Shown in pieces: positions 15,916 to 25,068 of a DNA stretch of 64,000 nucleotides (position 1 is the first letter of the stretch; each line of letters starts with the position of its first letter). Made by a program: the position numbers and the translations under genes. Source of the DNA: Leminorella richardii (GTDB lineage: Bacteria > Pseudomonadota > Gammaproteobacteria > Enterobacterales > Enterobacteriaceae); contig NZ_LS483470.1 of assembly GCF_900478135.1 (NCBI RefSeq), forward strand, positions 3,371,001 to 3,435,000. The letters run 5' to 3'. Below the pieces are notes generated by a model. It saw only the letters and a program-made list of their open reading frames with translations. It ran no database searches and was not told the origin of the DNA.

Positions 15916-16785
15916 TTAATGGCTGAGGAAATCCAGCACCAGACGATTGAAGGTGTCGGCATGTTCCCACTGCACCCAGTGTCCGCAGTTGCTGAACACG
16001 TGCAACTGCGATCCGGCAATACCCGCCAACAGTCGCAGTCCGGTATCCATTGGCACAAAGCGATCGTCACGCCCCCAGACGATCAGAGTCCTAGCTTTGA
16101 TTTCGCCCAGACGCGAGCTGAAGTCCGGGAACTGCTTAGGATTAGCAGACAGGCTCTTGATAAAGTTCTCTAGGTGTTCGCGGTTCGCCAAAATGTTGTC
16201 GAGGCGGGTTTTAAACAGCGCTTCGGTCAGATCGCTGGGATCGTACACAAAGATGTTCATCATTTTGCGCAGGTTATCGATGCCGGGCTCACGATAGAGC
16301 CCCTGCAGAAGCTTGATACCTTCCGTCGGCATCGGCACAAACGGGCTGGCGCCTCCGGTGCCGCCTCCCATCAGAACCAGCTTGCCAACTCGCTCAGGCC
16401 AAGTCAGGGTAAAAGCAACAGCGCTATGACCCCCCATCGAGTTCCCCAGTAGATGCACCTGTTGCAGATCCAACGCATCCACCAGCCCTTTCAAAATGCG
16501 GGCGTTAAGGTCAGAGCGGGAGCCGGTGCTGACAATCGAGTCACTCTTGCTCCAGCCGGGGAAGTCCAGCAGGATCACGCGATAGCCTGCGGCGACCAGC
16601 GGTTCGATATTGCGGCTAAAGTTCGCCCAGCCGCTGGCTCCGGGGCCCGAGCCGTGGAGCATCACCACAGTTTGTGCACCGCTGCCGCAGTCGTTGTAGT
16701 GGATACGCAGCTCGGCTTCACCCTCGCGGATTTGTACGAAACGGCTGGTCTTCTCTTCAGTAAGGTCAAAATGTTGCGATGTCAT
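15916..16785 (-). CDS. mhpC: 2-hydroxy-6-oxonona-2,4-dienedioate hydrolase
   Basis: A 289-residue alpha/beta hydrolase aligned with E. coli MhpC (288). The oxyanion region is HGSGPGASGW (about residue 45). The nucleophile serine sits in GNSMGG (about 114). The acid is in WGRDDRFVPMDTG and the histidine in NCGHWVQWEHADTF near the C-terminus. It cleaves the C-C bond of the ring-fission product, releasing succinate (fumarate from the cinnamate branch) and 2-hydroxypentadienoate. ATG 16785 follows GGAG by six bases; the frame is open five codons further to a TTG. Confidence 0.95.
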   Translation of the reverse strand: MTSQHFDLTEEKTSRFVQIREGEAELRIHYNDCGSGAQTVVMLHGSGPGASGWANFSRNIEPLVAAGYRVILLDFPGWSKSDSIVSTGSRSDLNARILKGLVDALDLQQVHLLGNSMGGHSAVAFTLTWPERVGKLVLMGGGTGGASPFVPMPTEGIKLLQGLYREPGIDNLRKMMNIFVYDPSDLTEALFKTRLDNILANREHLENFIKSLSANPKQFPDFSSRLGEIKARTLIVWGRDDRFVPMDTGLRLLAGIAGSQLHVFSNCGHWVQWEHADTFNRLVLDFLSH

Positions 16786-16806
16786 GATGTTCTCCAGCAA
16801 TAGTTT

Positions 16807-17751
16807 TTATTTCAGAGGCGCCGCACTCACGGAGCCGAATCCCGTGATCCACTCGGGTAGGGTGCGGTAATACCGCCCTTCGGCCTGATAGGGACCGAAG
16901 GCTGACAGCGCAGCGAAGGCAGCCATCCAGGATTTAACCTCATGGGCGGAACTGTCCGCGATCGCGGACAGTTCGTCATTGCCCAGCGCATCCAGCTCAG
17001 CGAGCTGTCCACTGGAAAGGATGTCCATAAACTGGTTGTCCCAGACCGGGTTGAGTGGATGCAGCGAGTTTTGATCTTCTACAAAGGCGCGTGCAGCAGA
17101 AATAACGCGGTGCTGGCGCAGCTGACGCTCGTCCGGCGGTAGTTTGCGACCGCTGCCCAACAGTCGATCGCGCATGTGGGCATCGGCACTGGCCAGCTGC
17201 GGTACCGGTGGCTGATGCGATAGCCCGCCTGAGCCTAAGATCAACACCCGTTTATTCAGACCGCGCGCAAAGCGCCCTATGGCTTCGCCCAGCAGGCGCG
17301 TGCGCTGAAAACCAGGCAGTGGCGGAGCCACGCCGTTGACGAACACCGGCAATACCGGGTAATTCGCCAGCCCCCCCAGCAAATACTCCAGAGGCTGGGC
17401 AAAACCGTGATCCACCTGCATGCAGTAGGACACCGCAACATCAACCCCTGCATCCAGCACCGCCTGCGCACAGGCTTCGGCCAACTCTGCGGGCACCGAC
17501 AATTCACCCGCAGCGCTGCTGAAATCACCAATCGCTGTTGCCGCCATGCCAATACAGAAAGGCGGCATAATGTCGTAGAAAAAACCGTTGTAATGATCGG
17601 GTGCGAACAGGATCACCAGCTCGGGATCGAATGCCTTGATCCGCTCCCGCGCATCGGCAATGGTTTTTTCCACTTCTGCCAATACCTCAGGGACGGGGTC
17701 AACATACCCCATCAGCGGTGAGTGAGAGAGACAATGAAGATAAGCGTTCAT
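16807..17751 (-). CDS. mhpB: 2,3-dihydroxyphenylpropionate/2,3-dihydroxycinnamate 1,2-dioxygenase
   Basis: A 314-residue class III (LigB-type) extradiol dioxygenase that opens the catechol ring meta to the hydroxyls, using Fe(II). The N-terminal HCLSHSPLMGYVDP, LFAPDHYNGFFYDIMPPFCIG (about 48-68), the histidine in MQVDHGFAQPLEYL (about 115) and GSGGLSHQPPVPQL (about 172) correspond to the metal and active-site residues of E. coli MhpB. It is separated from hcaD by 178 bases containing a long inverted repeat, the only sizeable gap in the hca-mhp unit. Confidence 0.95.
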   Translation of the reverse strand: MNAYLHCLSHSPLMGYVDPVPEVLAEVEKTIADARERIKAFDPELVILFAPDHYNGFFYDIMPPFCIGMAATAIGDFSSAAGELSVPAELAEACAQAVLDAGVDVAVSYCMQVDHGFAQPLEYLLGGLANYPVLPVFVNGVAPPLPGFQRTRLLGEAIGRFARGLNKRVLILGSGGLSHQPPVPQLASADAHMRDRLLGSGRKLPPDERQLRQHRVISAARAFVEDQNSLHPLNPVWDNQFMDILSSGQLAELDALGNDELSAIADSSAHEVKSWMAAFAALSAFGPYQAEGRYYRTLPEWITGFGSVSAAPLK

Positions 17752-17839
17752 ATTAAGCCGCCTTGTTTTTAATCATTGGTGTATTTAGCGCGGAACGGAA
17801 CGGCGATTGCCTGACGGTTCATCGTTCCGGGCATTAAAG

Positions 17840-17907
17840 CCCCCTCTCACCCACTCGCAAACCAGATCAACTCCCTTTACTGCGTAAGAAAGTCGAGTGA
17901 GAGGGGG
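17840..17907. repeat. Long inverted repeat between hcaD and mhpB
   Basis: CCCCCTCTCAC-(CC)-ACTCG (17840-17857) is the reverse complement of CGAGT-GAGAGGGGG (17894-17907) except for a two-base bulge, giving about a 14-16-bp stem around a 36-base loop. On the coding strand it precedes GCTTTAAT, a weak T-tract, so partial termination between the hca and mhp halves, or mRNA processing, is possible. Confidence 0.75.
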
Positions 17908-17929
17908 AAACCGGTTAGCCCTCGCGTGG

Positions 17930-19129
17930 CTAAATCAAGCTCTTTAGCGCCACAAGTGGATCGGTCAACTGTTTTTCATCCACCTGACCGGCTTGCTGGA
18001 TCAGCGTGCGCAGATGGCGCATTTCCCGGCCCTGGTTCAGGGTAATAGCCCCCACCAGACGCCCGTCCCGTACCGCAAACCAGATGGCGCTGTGCGCATC
18101 GGCGCTGCCACGCATCAACCAACGCTCGTTCTGCATGTCCCCGATAAATTGGATATTGCTGTCAAACTGATCGGTCCAAAACCAGACCGGCACTGCTGCC
18201 GGCAGCGGCTTGTCCAACATGGCGCAGGCCGCTACCGACGCCTGCTGGTTAGCGTTATCCCAGGTTTCCAGACGAACAAGCTGCTCCCCCCGGCGCTGTA
18301 AGGTGACGTCACCCGCCGCATAGATATCCGCCTCGGAAGTCCGGCAGCGATCGTCGACAATAATGCCGTTGGCCGTGGCCAAGCCGGCCTGACTGGCCAG
18401 CCGATCGTTGGCCTCAATACCAATGCCGTAAATCACCGCATCGCCCACCAGCCGTTCGCCGTCCTGCAACGTCAGCACGACATTACCCTGCTCCAGAGCA
18501 GCCTGTTCGATCCGGGCATTCAGACAAAAACGAACCTGATGCTGTTGATGCAGTTTCGTCAGGTATTCGCGCACCGGCGGCGGAGCGTTGCGTCCCATCA
18601 CCGTCGATGCCTGCTCAATCACGGTGACCTCACAACCACATTGCCGGGCGCTGGCAGCCAGCTCGAGGCCAATGGTGCCGGCGCCAACAATCAGGATCCG
18701 TTGGTTCGCCTTCAATACCGTACGCAACCGGCCTGCATCTACCGCCGTACGCAAGGTATGCGACTTATCACCCAGCGCATCCAGTAATGCCAGACGTCGC
18801 GCTCTGGCTCCGCTCGCCAGCAGTAGCCTGTCCCACTTCAGCTCTTCCCCATCAGACAGCACCACAGTGCGCTGTTGGGTATTGATAGCCACAGCCCGCG
18901 TGCTGCGGCGCAGAATAATGTCATTCTCCTTATAGAAGCTGGTGGGAAGAATGCCTTGCAGCTGCGGTGTGGGCGATAGCAGCGCGTCTTTAGACAAAGG
19001 AGGGCGCTCATAGGGAATGTCCGGTTCGTCACTGACTACAGTGATGGTGCCGGCAAACTGCTGTGCGCGCAGCGCTGCGGCTGCCATAACCCCAGCCTGA
19101 CCGCCGCCGATAATCACTATCTGTTTCAT
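17930..19129 (-). CDS. hcaD: 3-phenylpropionate dioxygenase ferredoxin-NAD(+) reductase
   Basis: A 399-residue flavoprotein (E. coli HcaD has 400) passing electrons from NADH to the Rieske ferredoxin HcaC. The FAD-binding GGGQAGVMAA is at residues 8-17, the PYERPPLSK block near 40, the NADH-binding VGAGTIGLELAAS near 148 and the second FAD motif DIYAAGDVT near 266. It is preceded by AGGAGC. It lies in the order hcaE-F-C-B-D, as in E. coli. Confidence 0.95.
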   Translation of the reverse strand: MKQIVIIGGGQAGVMAAAALRAQQFAGTITVVSDEPDIPYERPPLSKDALLSPTPQLQGILPTSFYKENDIILRRSTRAVAINTQQRTVVLSDGEELKWDRLLLASGARARRLALLDALGDKSHTLRTAVDAGRLRTVLKANQRILIVGAGTIGLELAASARQCGCEVTVIEQASTVMGRNAPPPVREYLTKLHQQHQVRFCLNARIEQAALEQGNVVLTLQDGERLVGDAVIYGIGIEANDRLASQAGLATANGIIVDDRCRTSEADIYAAGDVTLQRRGEQLVRLETWDNANQQASVAACAMLDKPLPAAVPVWFWTDQFDSNIQFIGDMQNERWLMRGSADAHSAIWFAVRDGRLVGAITLNQGREMRHLRTLIQQAGQVDEKQLTDPLVALKSLI

Positions 19130-19138
19130 AGCTTGCTC

Positions 19139-19951
19139 CTATAACAGCAGCCCACCCGCAACGTGGCGGATCCCCCAGATCGCCAGACCCGCATCGGCAT
19201 TGATCGTCACGCCGCTCAGTGTCCGGTTGTTACGGCGCGAGGCCAGCATCACGTAAGGGCCAGTAAAATCTTCCGGCGCAGGAGAGAATTGCAGCGGCAA
19301 AATGGCGGCGATCTTTTCTGGCGTCAGCGATTGCATAATTGAGGTGTCCTGCTGCCCCAATGCCTGCGGACCGCGTAAATCGCTGGCCATCCCGCAGGGG
19401 CCTACACCGTTGACCCGAACCTTGGGAGCCAGCTCATAGGCCAGCTGACGAATCAGCCCCACCGCCGCATGCTTGCTGGCGGTATAGAGCGGGCCACCGC
19501 CGCCGGGATACCAAGCCGCATTAGAGAGGGTGAAAATCATGCTGCCAGAGGATTCAAGCAGCGCAGCGGCGCTGGCTCTAGCCCCCAGCAGATAGCCTTT
19601 AACGTTAACGGCAAACAGTTCGTTAAAGCCCGACTCCAGCTGCTCTGGCGATGTGGCTAACAGCGACGCGTTATGGTCCCAGATACCGGCATTGCCGATA
19701 AAACAGTCCAGACGCCCGAAGCGGGACAGCGCCATCTTCACCGCTCGCTGATTATCGGCAAAAGAGGTGACATCCCCCTGCACCGCAACAATCTGCTCGC
19801 CAAACTGCTGCTGTAATCGGGTTACCTTCTCAGCAGAGCGTTCCAGAGTCACTACGCGGGCGCCCTCTTCAATAAAGCGCGCTACCAGAGCCAGCCCCAA
19901 CCCTGAGCCTCCGCCGGTTATCAGCACTACATCATCATTGAGATCGGACAT
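19139..19951 (-). CDS. hcaB: 2,3-dihydroxy-2,3-dihydrophenylpropionate dehydrogenase
   Basis: A 270-residue short-chain dehydrogenase that rearomatises the cis-dihydrodiol to the catechol with NAD+. The cofactor motif TGGGSGLG is at about residues 12-19, NAGIW near 90, the catalytic serine in FTLSNAAWYPGG and the YTASK tetrad residues near 156-160. The ATG overlaps the hcaC stop by one base (TGATG). Confidence 0.95.
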   Translation of the reverse strand: MSDLNDDVVLITGGGSGLGLALVARFIEEGARVVTLERSAEKVTRLQQQFGEQIVAVQGDVTSFADNQRAVKMALSRFGRLDCFIGNAGIWDHNASLLATSPEQLESGFNELFAVNVKGYLLGARASAAALLESSGSMIFTLSNAAWYPGGGGPLYTASKHAAVGLIRQLAYELAPKVRVNGVGPCGMASDLRGPQALGQQDTSIMQSLTPEKIAAILPLQFSPAPEDFTGPYVMLASRRNNRTLSGVTINADAGLAIWGIRHVAGGLLL

Positions 19952-20268
19952 CAGGCACCCTCCGGTAAATCAATAAACACCGACCCCTCTATCACGGAAA
20001 CCGGATAGGTTTGCAGCGGTACCGTAGCGGGCATGCATAGCGCCTTGCCGGTTTTCAGGCAAAAGCTTGCTGCGTGCAGCGGGCATTCCACGGTAGCGTT
20101 ATCCTCGATATAGCCTTCAGACATTGAAGCATTGCCGTGGCTACAGCGATCGTCGATGGCGTAATACTCTCCAGCTACGTGAAACAGCGCGATCGCTGGT
20201 TCAGTATCGAGCCGGAGAGCTTCTCCCTCCGGCAGCGCCCCCACAAGACAGACATGGATTCGTTTCAT
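19951..20268 (-). CDS. hcaC: 3-phenylpropionate dioxygenase Rieske ferredoxin
   Basis: A 105-residue Rieske ferredoxin. The 2Fe-2S ligands are in CSHGNASM (about residue 42) and CPLHAASF (about 62), the C-x-H ... C-x2-H pattern. It carries electrons from HcaD to the HcaE oxygenase. One-base overlaps with hcaF and hcaB indicate tight coupling. Confidence 0.95.
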   Translation of the reverse strand: MKRIHVCLVGALPEGEALRLDTEPAIALFHVAGEYYAIDDRCSHGNASMSEGYIEDNATVECPLHAASFCLKTGKALCMPATVPLQTYPVSVIEGSVFIDLPEGA

Positions 20269-20789
20269 CAGAACATTACACTCATGTTGTGAGAAGTGAT
20301 GACCGCCTGGTCGAGAATAATTTCACGCCCACACAGCCCCCAGCCCTCCGCCGTGGATCGGCGTCGTAGCAGGTCGGTACGAGTGCCGACATAAAAGGTT
20401 TCGTCGCGCTCTTTTTGCGCTCGATAAAGCAGATAGTTCACCCGTACCGAGAACACATCGGCCTGCGCCGTTTCGCTGATAATACAGTTGCTAACCATAT
20501 GGCGAGTGCGGGACGGAGGCTCCTCCGCCCAGGCCATGCCGGTTTCCAGACGGGCAATCCGGCGCTCAAGCTGCGATTTGGTATCGTTAAAAATCCAAGT
20601 AGTCGGAGGCTGTATCCCTTTGCGCCGATCGCGAGTCTGGGCGTTGACTGTGGTACGCATGGTGTAGCTCAAGTCATCATCAAGCAGTTCCAGCCAGGCG
20701 CGGAACTCCCAGTCATCCAGCAGTGCGGCCTCATGATAGAGGAACTGGGTAATCTGATGCTGAAGTTCAATAGAGATGGAAGGGCTCAT
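20268..20789 (-). CDS. hcaF: 3-phenylpropionate dioxygenase beta subunit
   Basis: The 173-residue small subunit of the ring-hydroxylating oxygenase (SnoaL-like fold). The blocks ELLDDDLSYTMRTTVNAQTRDRRKG, ETGMAWAEEPPSRTRH and DETFYVGTRTDLLRR are typical of the family. It assembles with HcaE as an alpha3beta3 oxygenase. The ATG overlaps the hcaE stop by four bases. Confidence 0.95.
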   Translation of the reverse strand: MSPSISIELQHQITQFLYHEAALLDDWEFRAWLELLDDDLSYTMRTTVNAQTRDRRKGIQPPTTWIFNDTKSQLERRIARLETGMAWAEEPPSRTRHMVSNCIISETAQADVFSVRVNYLLYRAQKERDETFYVGTRTDLLRRRSTAEGWGLCGREIILDQAVITSHNMSVMF

Positions 20790-22145
20790 TTCATCACCTC
20801 CTGCTGATAGGCTGCGGTTTTTTCCTGAACTTCCTGCCAGCTGTCGCTGCTCAGTAAATCCGCCCAGCGCTGGTACATGCCGCGCGCTGCGGTTTCAGAA
20901 AAAATGTAGTTAGTAATGCCGGGGATGCCGTCTTCACGGCGTTTTTCCTGATGCAGCCCCATCTCTAGGCAAAGTGGGCTGTGGCGAGCCTGGTGGCCTT
21001 TAAGCAGTTTCTGGATCTCGCACCAGTTTTCCGAGTCATCCTGTTCAAGGAAGCCGGCAGGGCCAAAAGCTCGGGTGGCGCTGTTTTCAAACGCCGCCTT
21101 GGTTTCTGGCGAAGCGGCCTTATCGGCGATACAGAACGCCCAGACTTCTACCTGATCCGGCCCGCGAGGATGCCAGACTCGCAGGGTGGCGGTGCCATTA
21201 AGCCAGGAAAGGGTCGGGAAAATATTGTTATGCCCGGCTAGGCGTAAGGCACGGATCTTACCAAGGCGCTGCTCTGCTTCAGGGTAGCTTGCGGTAGTAG
21301 CGCGAGACTTCGCCGTCAACCCACACGTTAGCGTCCGGCTTTTCGGTGAAGAAGAAGCCGCTGCCGTGACCATCCTGACCAAACTGCACCGCGTCTTTGG
21401 CGGTTTCCCAGACCGGACGTGGCGTCTGGCCTTCTCCCAGCTTTTTATCGCTACCGTCGTGCATACCGCCTAACACCTGTACCGCCGAAACGTGGCTGAA
21501 CAGGGCATGATACTGATCGCTGGCGAACTGCTCTGCCGGGAATTTCCAGTTACAGTTAATCACCCACTTCTGTATGCCACCCACAATTTCGGTACCGCTT
21601 TCACGGCGATCCAGCAGACCGTCCAGATACCAGGCCATATCTCCCAGATATTCACCAAGTGGCGGTGCGCTGGTATCCCAGTTGCCGAATATCAGGCCTT
21701 TATAGCTTTCGACACAGGGCACCTCTTTCAGTCCCCAATGGGATTTACACAGGCCTTGTGGATAGGCGCGCGGCTCTAATGGCACCTCGGTCAATTCGCC
21801 ATCAATACCATAAGACCATCCGTGATAGGGACAGGTAAAAGCGCGGGTATTACCACTGTCTGCGTAGCTGACTCGCATTGCCCGGTGCCGACACTGGTTG
21901 AGAAACGCCTTGATGGATCCGTCCTTTTGTCGGATCACCACCACTGCGTCTTCACCCATATAGGTGTTAAAGAAATCGCCTGGGTTGGGGATCTGGCTTT
22001 CATGTGCCAGAAACAGCCAGCAGCGACCAAATATGCGCTCCAGTTCTAATTGATAAATTTCTGGATCGGTATAGATTCGCGGCAAAACCTGTCCATTTTG
22101 GGTATCAATCAGGCTATAAATGTCTAATTTTGCGTTTGTGGTCAT
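20786..22145 (-). pseudogene. hcaE: 3-phenylpropionate dioxygenase alpha subunit, frameshifted
   Basis: Two overlapping frames together cover E. coli HcaE (453 residues). The first (22145-21279) has the Rieske centre CRHRAMRVSYAD / CPYHGWSYG and both iron histidines in DQYHALFSH, but stops after YYRKLP. The second (to 20786) resumes with YPEAEQRLGKIRALRLAGHN and carries the C-terminal part, including the likely iron-ligand aspartate in QDDSENW. The break is at about 21283-21293: four bases lie between the Arg and Tyr codons where E. coli has six, so it is a two-base deletion or a one-base insertion. The truncated product would lack an iron ligand. It is either a real loss of the first pathway step or a sequence error; the downstream genes look intact, which favours error or very recent loss. 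Confidence 0.85.
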
Positions 22146-22282
22146 ATTATTTGATCCTCATTAAAGAGATGTGTTGACCTTCGTAGGGAGTTGCGTAAAA
22201 GATGTTGCTTTCAAGTTGCTATTTTGTGAAATAGTAAAAATCGACCGTACCAGACATTTTTCCTATAATGGGAGAAAAAGGC

Positions 22283-23164
22283 ATGTAACTAAGACACTTA
22301 CGTTATTTTGTCGCGGTAGCTGAAGAGCTTAATTTCACTCGGGCTGCAGAAAAATTACACACGTCGCAGCCCTCCTTGAGCAGCCAAATCAAAGATCTTG
22401 AGGGCTGTGTCGGCGCCCCACTGCTGATACGAAATAATCGCCAGGTTTCGTTAACCCCTGCCGGAGAAGTGTTCTTGCAGCAGGCCATCAACATCCTTGA
22501 GCTATCCGAACAGGCAAAGCAGCTGGCGCGGAAGGCAATGGAACAGCAGGTGCAGCTGATTATTGGGTTTGTTCCCTGCGCGGAAGTGAATATCCTGCCC
22601 GACGTTCTGTCTCAGCTACGTTTACAGCTACCCGCATCCAGCATCGAGCTGGTGAGCGTCGCCACTACGCAACAGGAAGAGAAATTATTAAAAGGAGAAA
22701 TTGACGTTGGCTTTATGCGCCACCCGATTATCAGCGATCGGCTGAACTACCGAGTGGTTTATCGTGAACCTCTGATGGTAGTTATGCCCGTCGATCATCC
22801 GTTGAGTAAAGAATTGCAGCTAAAACCGCATCATCTTGATGGTGAAAACTTTATCGGTACCGATCCGGCCCACTCGGGTGCGCTCTATCAGATAGTGACC
22901 GACTATCTCGCGGAGTCCCACAGTGCCCCCCATATCGTGCAGGCTGCGACCAATATTCTGGTTACCATGAATCTGGTGGGGATGGGGCTGGGGATTTCCA
23001 TTGTGCCACACTATGTTTGTCATTTTCAGTCATCGAACGTGGTATTCCGGCCTCTACCGGTCAGTGCACCACAGATTGAACTATTGATGGTGTGGCACAG
23101 GGAAAACGATACCCCGGCTCTGGCTCAGATGATCGATCTGGTTGAGGAGAAGTCCGCAGCTTAG
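22283..23164 (+). pseudogene. hcaR: LysR regulator HcaR with stop at codon 2
   Basis: The frame matches E. coli HcaR (LRHLRYFVAVAEELNFTRAAEKLHTSQPSLS..., later TTQQEEKLLKGEIDVGFMRHP and NILVTMNLVGMGLGISIVP), an activator of hca genes that responds to phenylpropionate. The natural start ATG 22283-22285 is immediately followed by TAA where E. coli has the GAA of MELRHLRYF. No ATG, GTG, TTG or CTG occurs in this frame until TTG 22376, which would begin inside the DNA-binding recognition region and delete about 31 residues of the helix-turn-helix. Another ATG at 22268 only makes a six-codon peptide ending at the same TAA. The regulator is therefore probably not made, unless the base is a sequencing error. 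Confidence 0.75.
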
Positions 23165-23372
23165 CCGCAACCCGACCTTCTTTTAGTCCTCTCCCGGATT
23201 TAGTGATTCTTTGTAACATCAACAGCATAAGCCTTCTACACAGTCACACAGCGATGCATTGCGAAAGATACCGCGACGATACGCCTTGATGTATCTCTAT
23301 ATGCTCCAACGAATTGATATCAGTTATTTAATAAAGCTATGATCAGGCCTTATCGATAGCGGATGATGACAA

Positions 23373-24269
23373 ATGCTCAAAAGAGACGATGTAATACCAC
23401 GCGCCTATAAGCAGGTGGATGTATTTACCTCCTCGCCATTACAGGGGAATCCTTTGGCGGTGATTCTAGATGCAGAAGGGCTGAATGATGCGCAGATGCT
23501 TTCACTAGCCCGCTGGACCAACCTTTCGGAAACGACGTTTGTTTTCAAACCGACTAACCCGCTTGCAGACTATCAGGTGCGCATTTTTACCCCCGAAAAA
23601 GAGCTGCCCTTTGCCGGGCATCCAACATTGGGAACGGCCCATGCCTTGTTGGAAGCCGGGCTAGTGCCCAAACAGCCGGGAGTTATTGTGCAAGAGTGCG
23701 GGGTTGGTCTGGTTACGGTCAACATCTTACCTGAAGGGACGCTGGCGTTTGCCGCGCCTGCGGTAGCGTTTCGAACGCTGACTATTGAGGAAAGGGATCG
23801 TCTAGCAAACGCTTTTCAGCCCGCAACTATTGAAGCAGATATTGTGCCAGTGGTTGCCGATATGGGCATTCGCTGGCTAATGGTTCGTATGCCAAGCGCG
23901 CAATCCTGCCTGACAGTAGCGCCGACTCAGTCCATGATTAAAGAGCTGCAAACTGATTATCACGTTGATGGCGTAGTGATTTATGGCGCCTATTCATCTG
24001 GCTATCCAGCAGACTATGAAATGCGCGCGTTTCTGGTTGAGCAGGATAAGCTAGTTGAGGATCCTGTGACTGGCAGTGCAAATGCGTGCCTGGCCCGCTT
24101 GTTGAAAGCCAATGGCTTCCCCGACGGAGGCTTAACGGCACAGGGATATCAGGTTCGACAAGGCACTCAACTGCATCGAGAAGGTCGAGTTAATGTTCGT
24201 TTTATTCACGATGAACCATGGATTGGCGGGCAGAGCTGCACGCTGATTAATGGATGGCTACACATTTAA
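23373..24269 (+). CDS. PhzF family isomerase/epimerase-like protein
   Basis: A 298-residue member of the PhzF/YddE family, which has a diaminopimelate epimerase-like fold of two similar halves. The blocks VDVFTSSPLQGNPLAVILDA (residues 15-34), NLSETTFVF (about 50), RIFTPEKELPFAGHPTLGTAHAL (about 70) with the proton-shuttling glutamate E53-type residue in SET, and VEDPVTGSANACLARLL near 230 are diagnostic. Enzymes of the family isomerise varied substrates and the substrate here cannot be told. It stands alone downstream of hcaR. The start at 23373 has a weak ribosome-binding site. Confidence 0.88.
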   Translation: MLKRDDVIPRAYKQVDVFTSSPLQGNPLAVILDAEGLNDAQMLSLARWTNLSETTFVFKPTNPLADYQVRIFTPEKELPFAGHPTLGTAHALLEAGLVPKQPGVIVQECGVGLVTVNILPEGTLAFAAPAVAFRTLTIEERDRLANAFQPATIEADIVPVVADMGIRWLMVRMPSAQSCLTVAPTQSMIKELQTDYHVDGVVIYGAYSSGYPADYEMRAFLVEQDKLVEDPVTGSANACLARLLKANGFPDGGLTAQGYQVRQGTQLHREGRVNVRFIHDEPWIGGQSCTLINGWLHI

Positions 24270-24456
24270 GTATAGTCATCTTAAGTATGTTTAACGCCAG
24301 GAAAGCCGCTTTTTTGATGACTGGACTGGCCGGTCTTTTATTCTAATATTTATCGTCAATATAGAGTTACCCCTGTGGATAACTCTATATTTGAATATTG
24401 ATACCTGAACGAGAAAGCACACAGTCTCTTTACCATCAGTGCTACATAAGCAAAGA

Positions 24457-24975
24457 TTATTCTTCTAAAATATATTTCACAGGCGTTGCATTCTCTATAT
24501 TATCAATAGCTGCACCAATTCTTGAAACATCCACAATTAATTTATTTTTCTGCGCTTCCGATAGCGATGATGTAAACGATAGTTTAACAGTCAGTGATGG
24601 AAAACCGGCTCGGTGTTCATCGCTAACGCCCATTGCCTTAGAAAAATCAACGGTCCCGGTTACAGACACTTTAATATTGCTGATGTCCAATTTTTGCTGT
24701 ACGGCTAATAGCTGTATTGTTGAAAGAACACAGCTTCCATAAGAGATCGCTAACAGCTCAGGAGGCGTAGGCCCAGTGTCGTCCGCCCCGAACTCCTTAG
24801 GCTGATCGATAATAATTTTATGCCCGCGAACCTGCGCCTCTTGAGCGCGATTTTTGATTTCCCGTATTTCAACATTGATTGGATATAGCATCGTTTTATC
24901 TTCACTTTTACCAACTGCTATCGCTGGCATAGCCACTATAGTGGAAAATATAAAAAATAATAAAGTTTTATACAT
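24457..24975 (-). CDS. Exported OsmC-like protein
   Basis: A 172-residue OsmC/Ohr-fold protein. The start ATG 24975 follows GAAGG; the frame is open upstream to 25068. It begins with a signal peptide (MYKTLLFFIFSTIVAMPAIA) that would export the protein, whereas OsmC and Ohr peroxidases are cytoplasmic. The OsmC core is recognisable: DDTGPTPPELLAISYGSCVLSTIQLLA carries the first catalytic cysteine, but the position of the second cysteine near the C-terminus reads NIENATPVKY, with no cysteine. It is the only cysteine in the mature protein, so standard thiol peroxidase chemistry is doubtful. Role unknown. Confidence 0.85.
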   Translation of the reverse strand: MYKTLLFFIFSTIVAMPAIAVGKSEDKTMLYPINVEIREIKNRAQEAQVRGHKIIIDQPKEFGADDTGPTPPELLAISYGSCVLSTIQLLAVQQKLDISNIKVSVTGTVDFSKAMGVSDEHRAGFPSLTVKLSFTSSLSEAQKNKLIVDVSRIGAAIDNIENATPVKYILEE

Positions 24976-25068
24976 AGCCTTCACCCTTCCCTTTTTATAT
25001 AAAAATACGCCACAAACTCCATTAGCAATAATTTCACTATTATTTATATGCGTTCTAAAAAACAACAA

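Noticed and set aside
20786..21382. Free-standing 198-residue protein starting MVRMVTAAASS
   Set aside because: Its first about 30 residues are hcaE read out of frame; the rest is the C-terminal part of HcaE, so it is a piece of the frameshifted gene.
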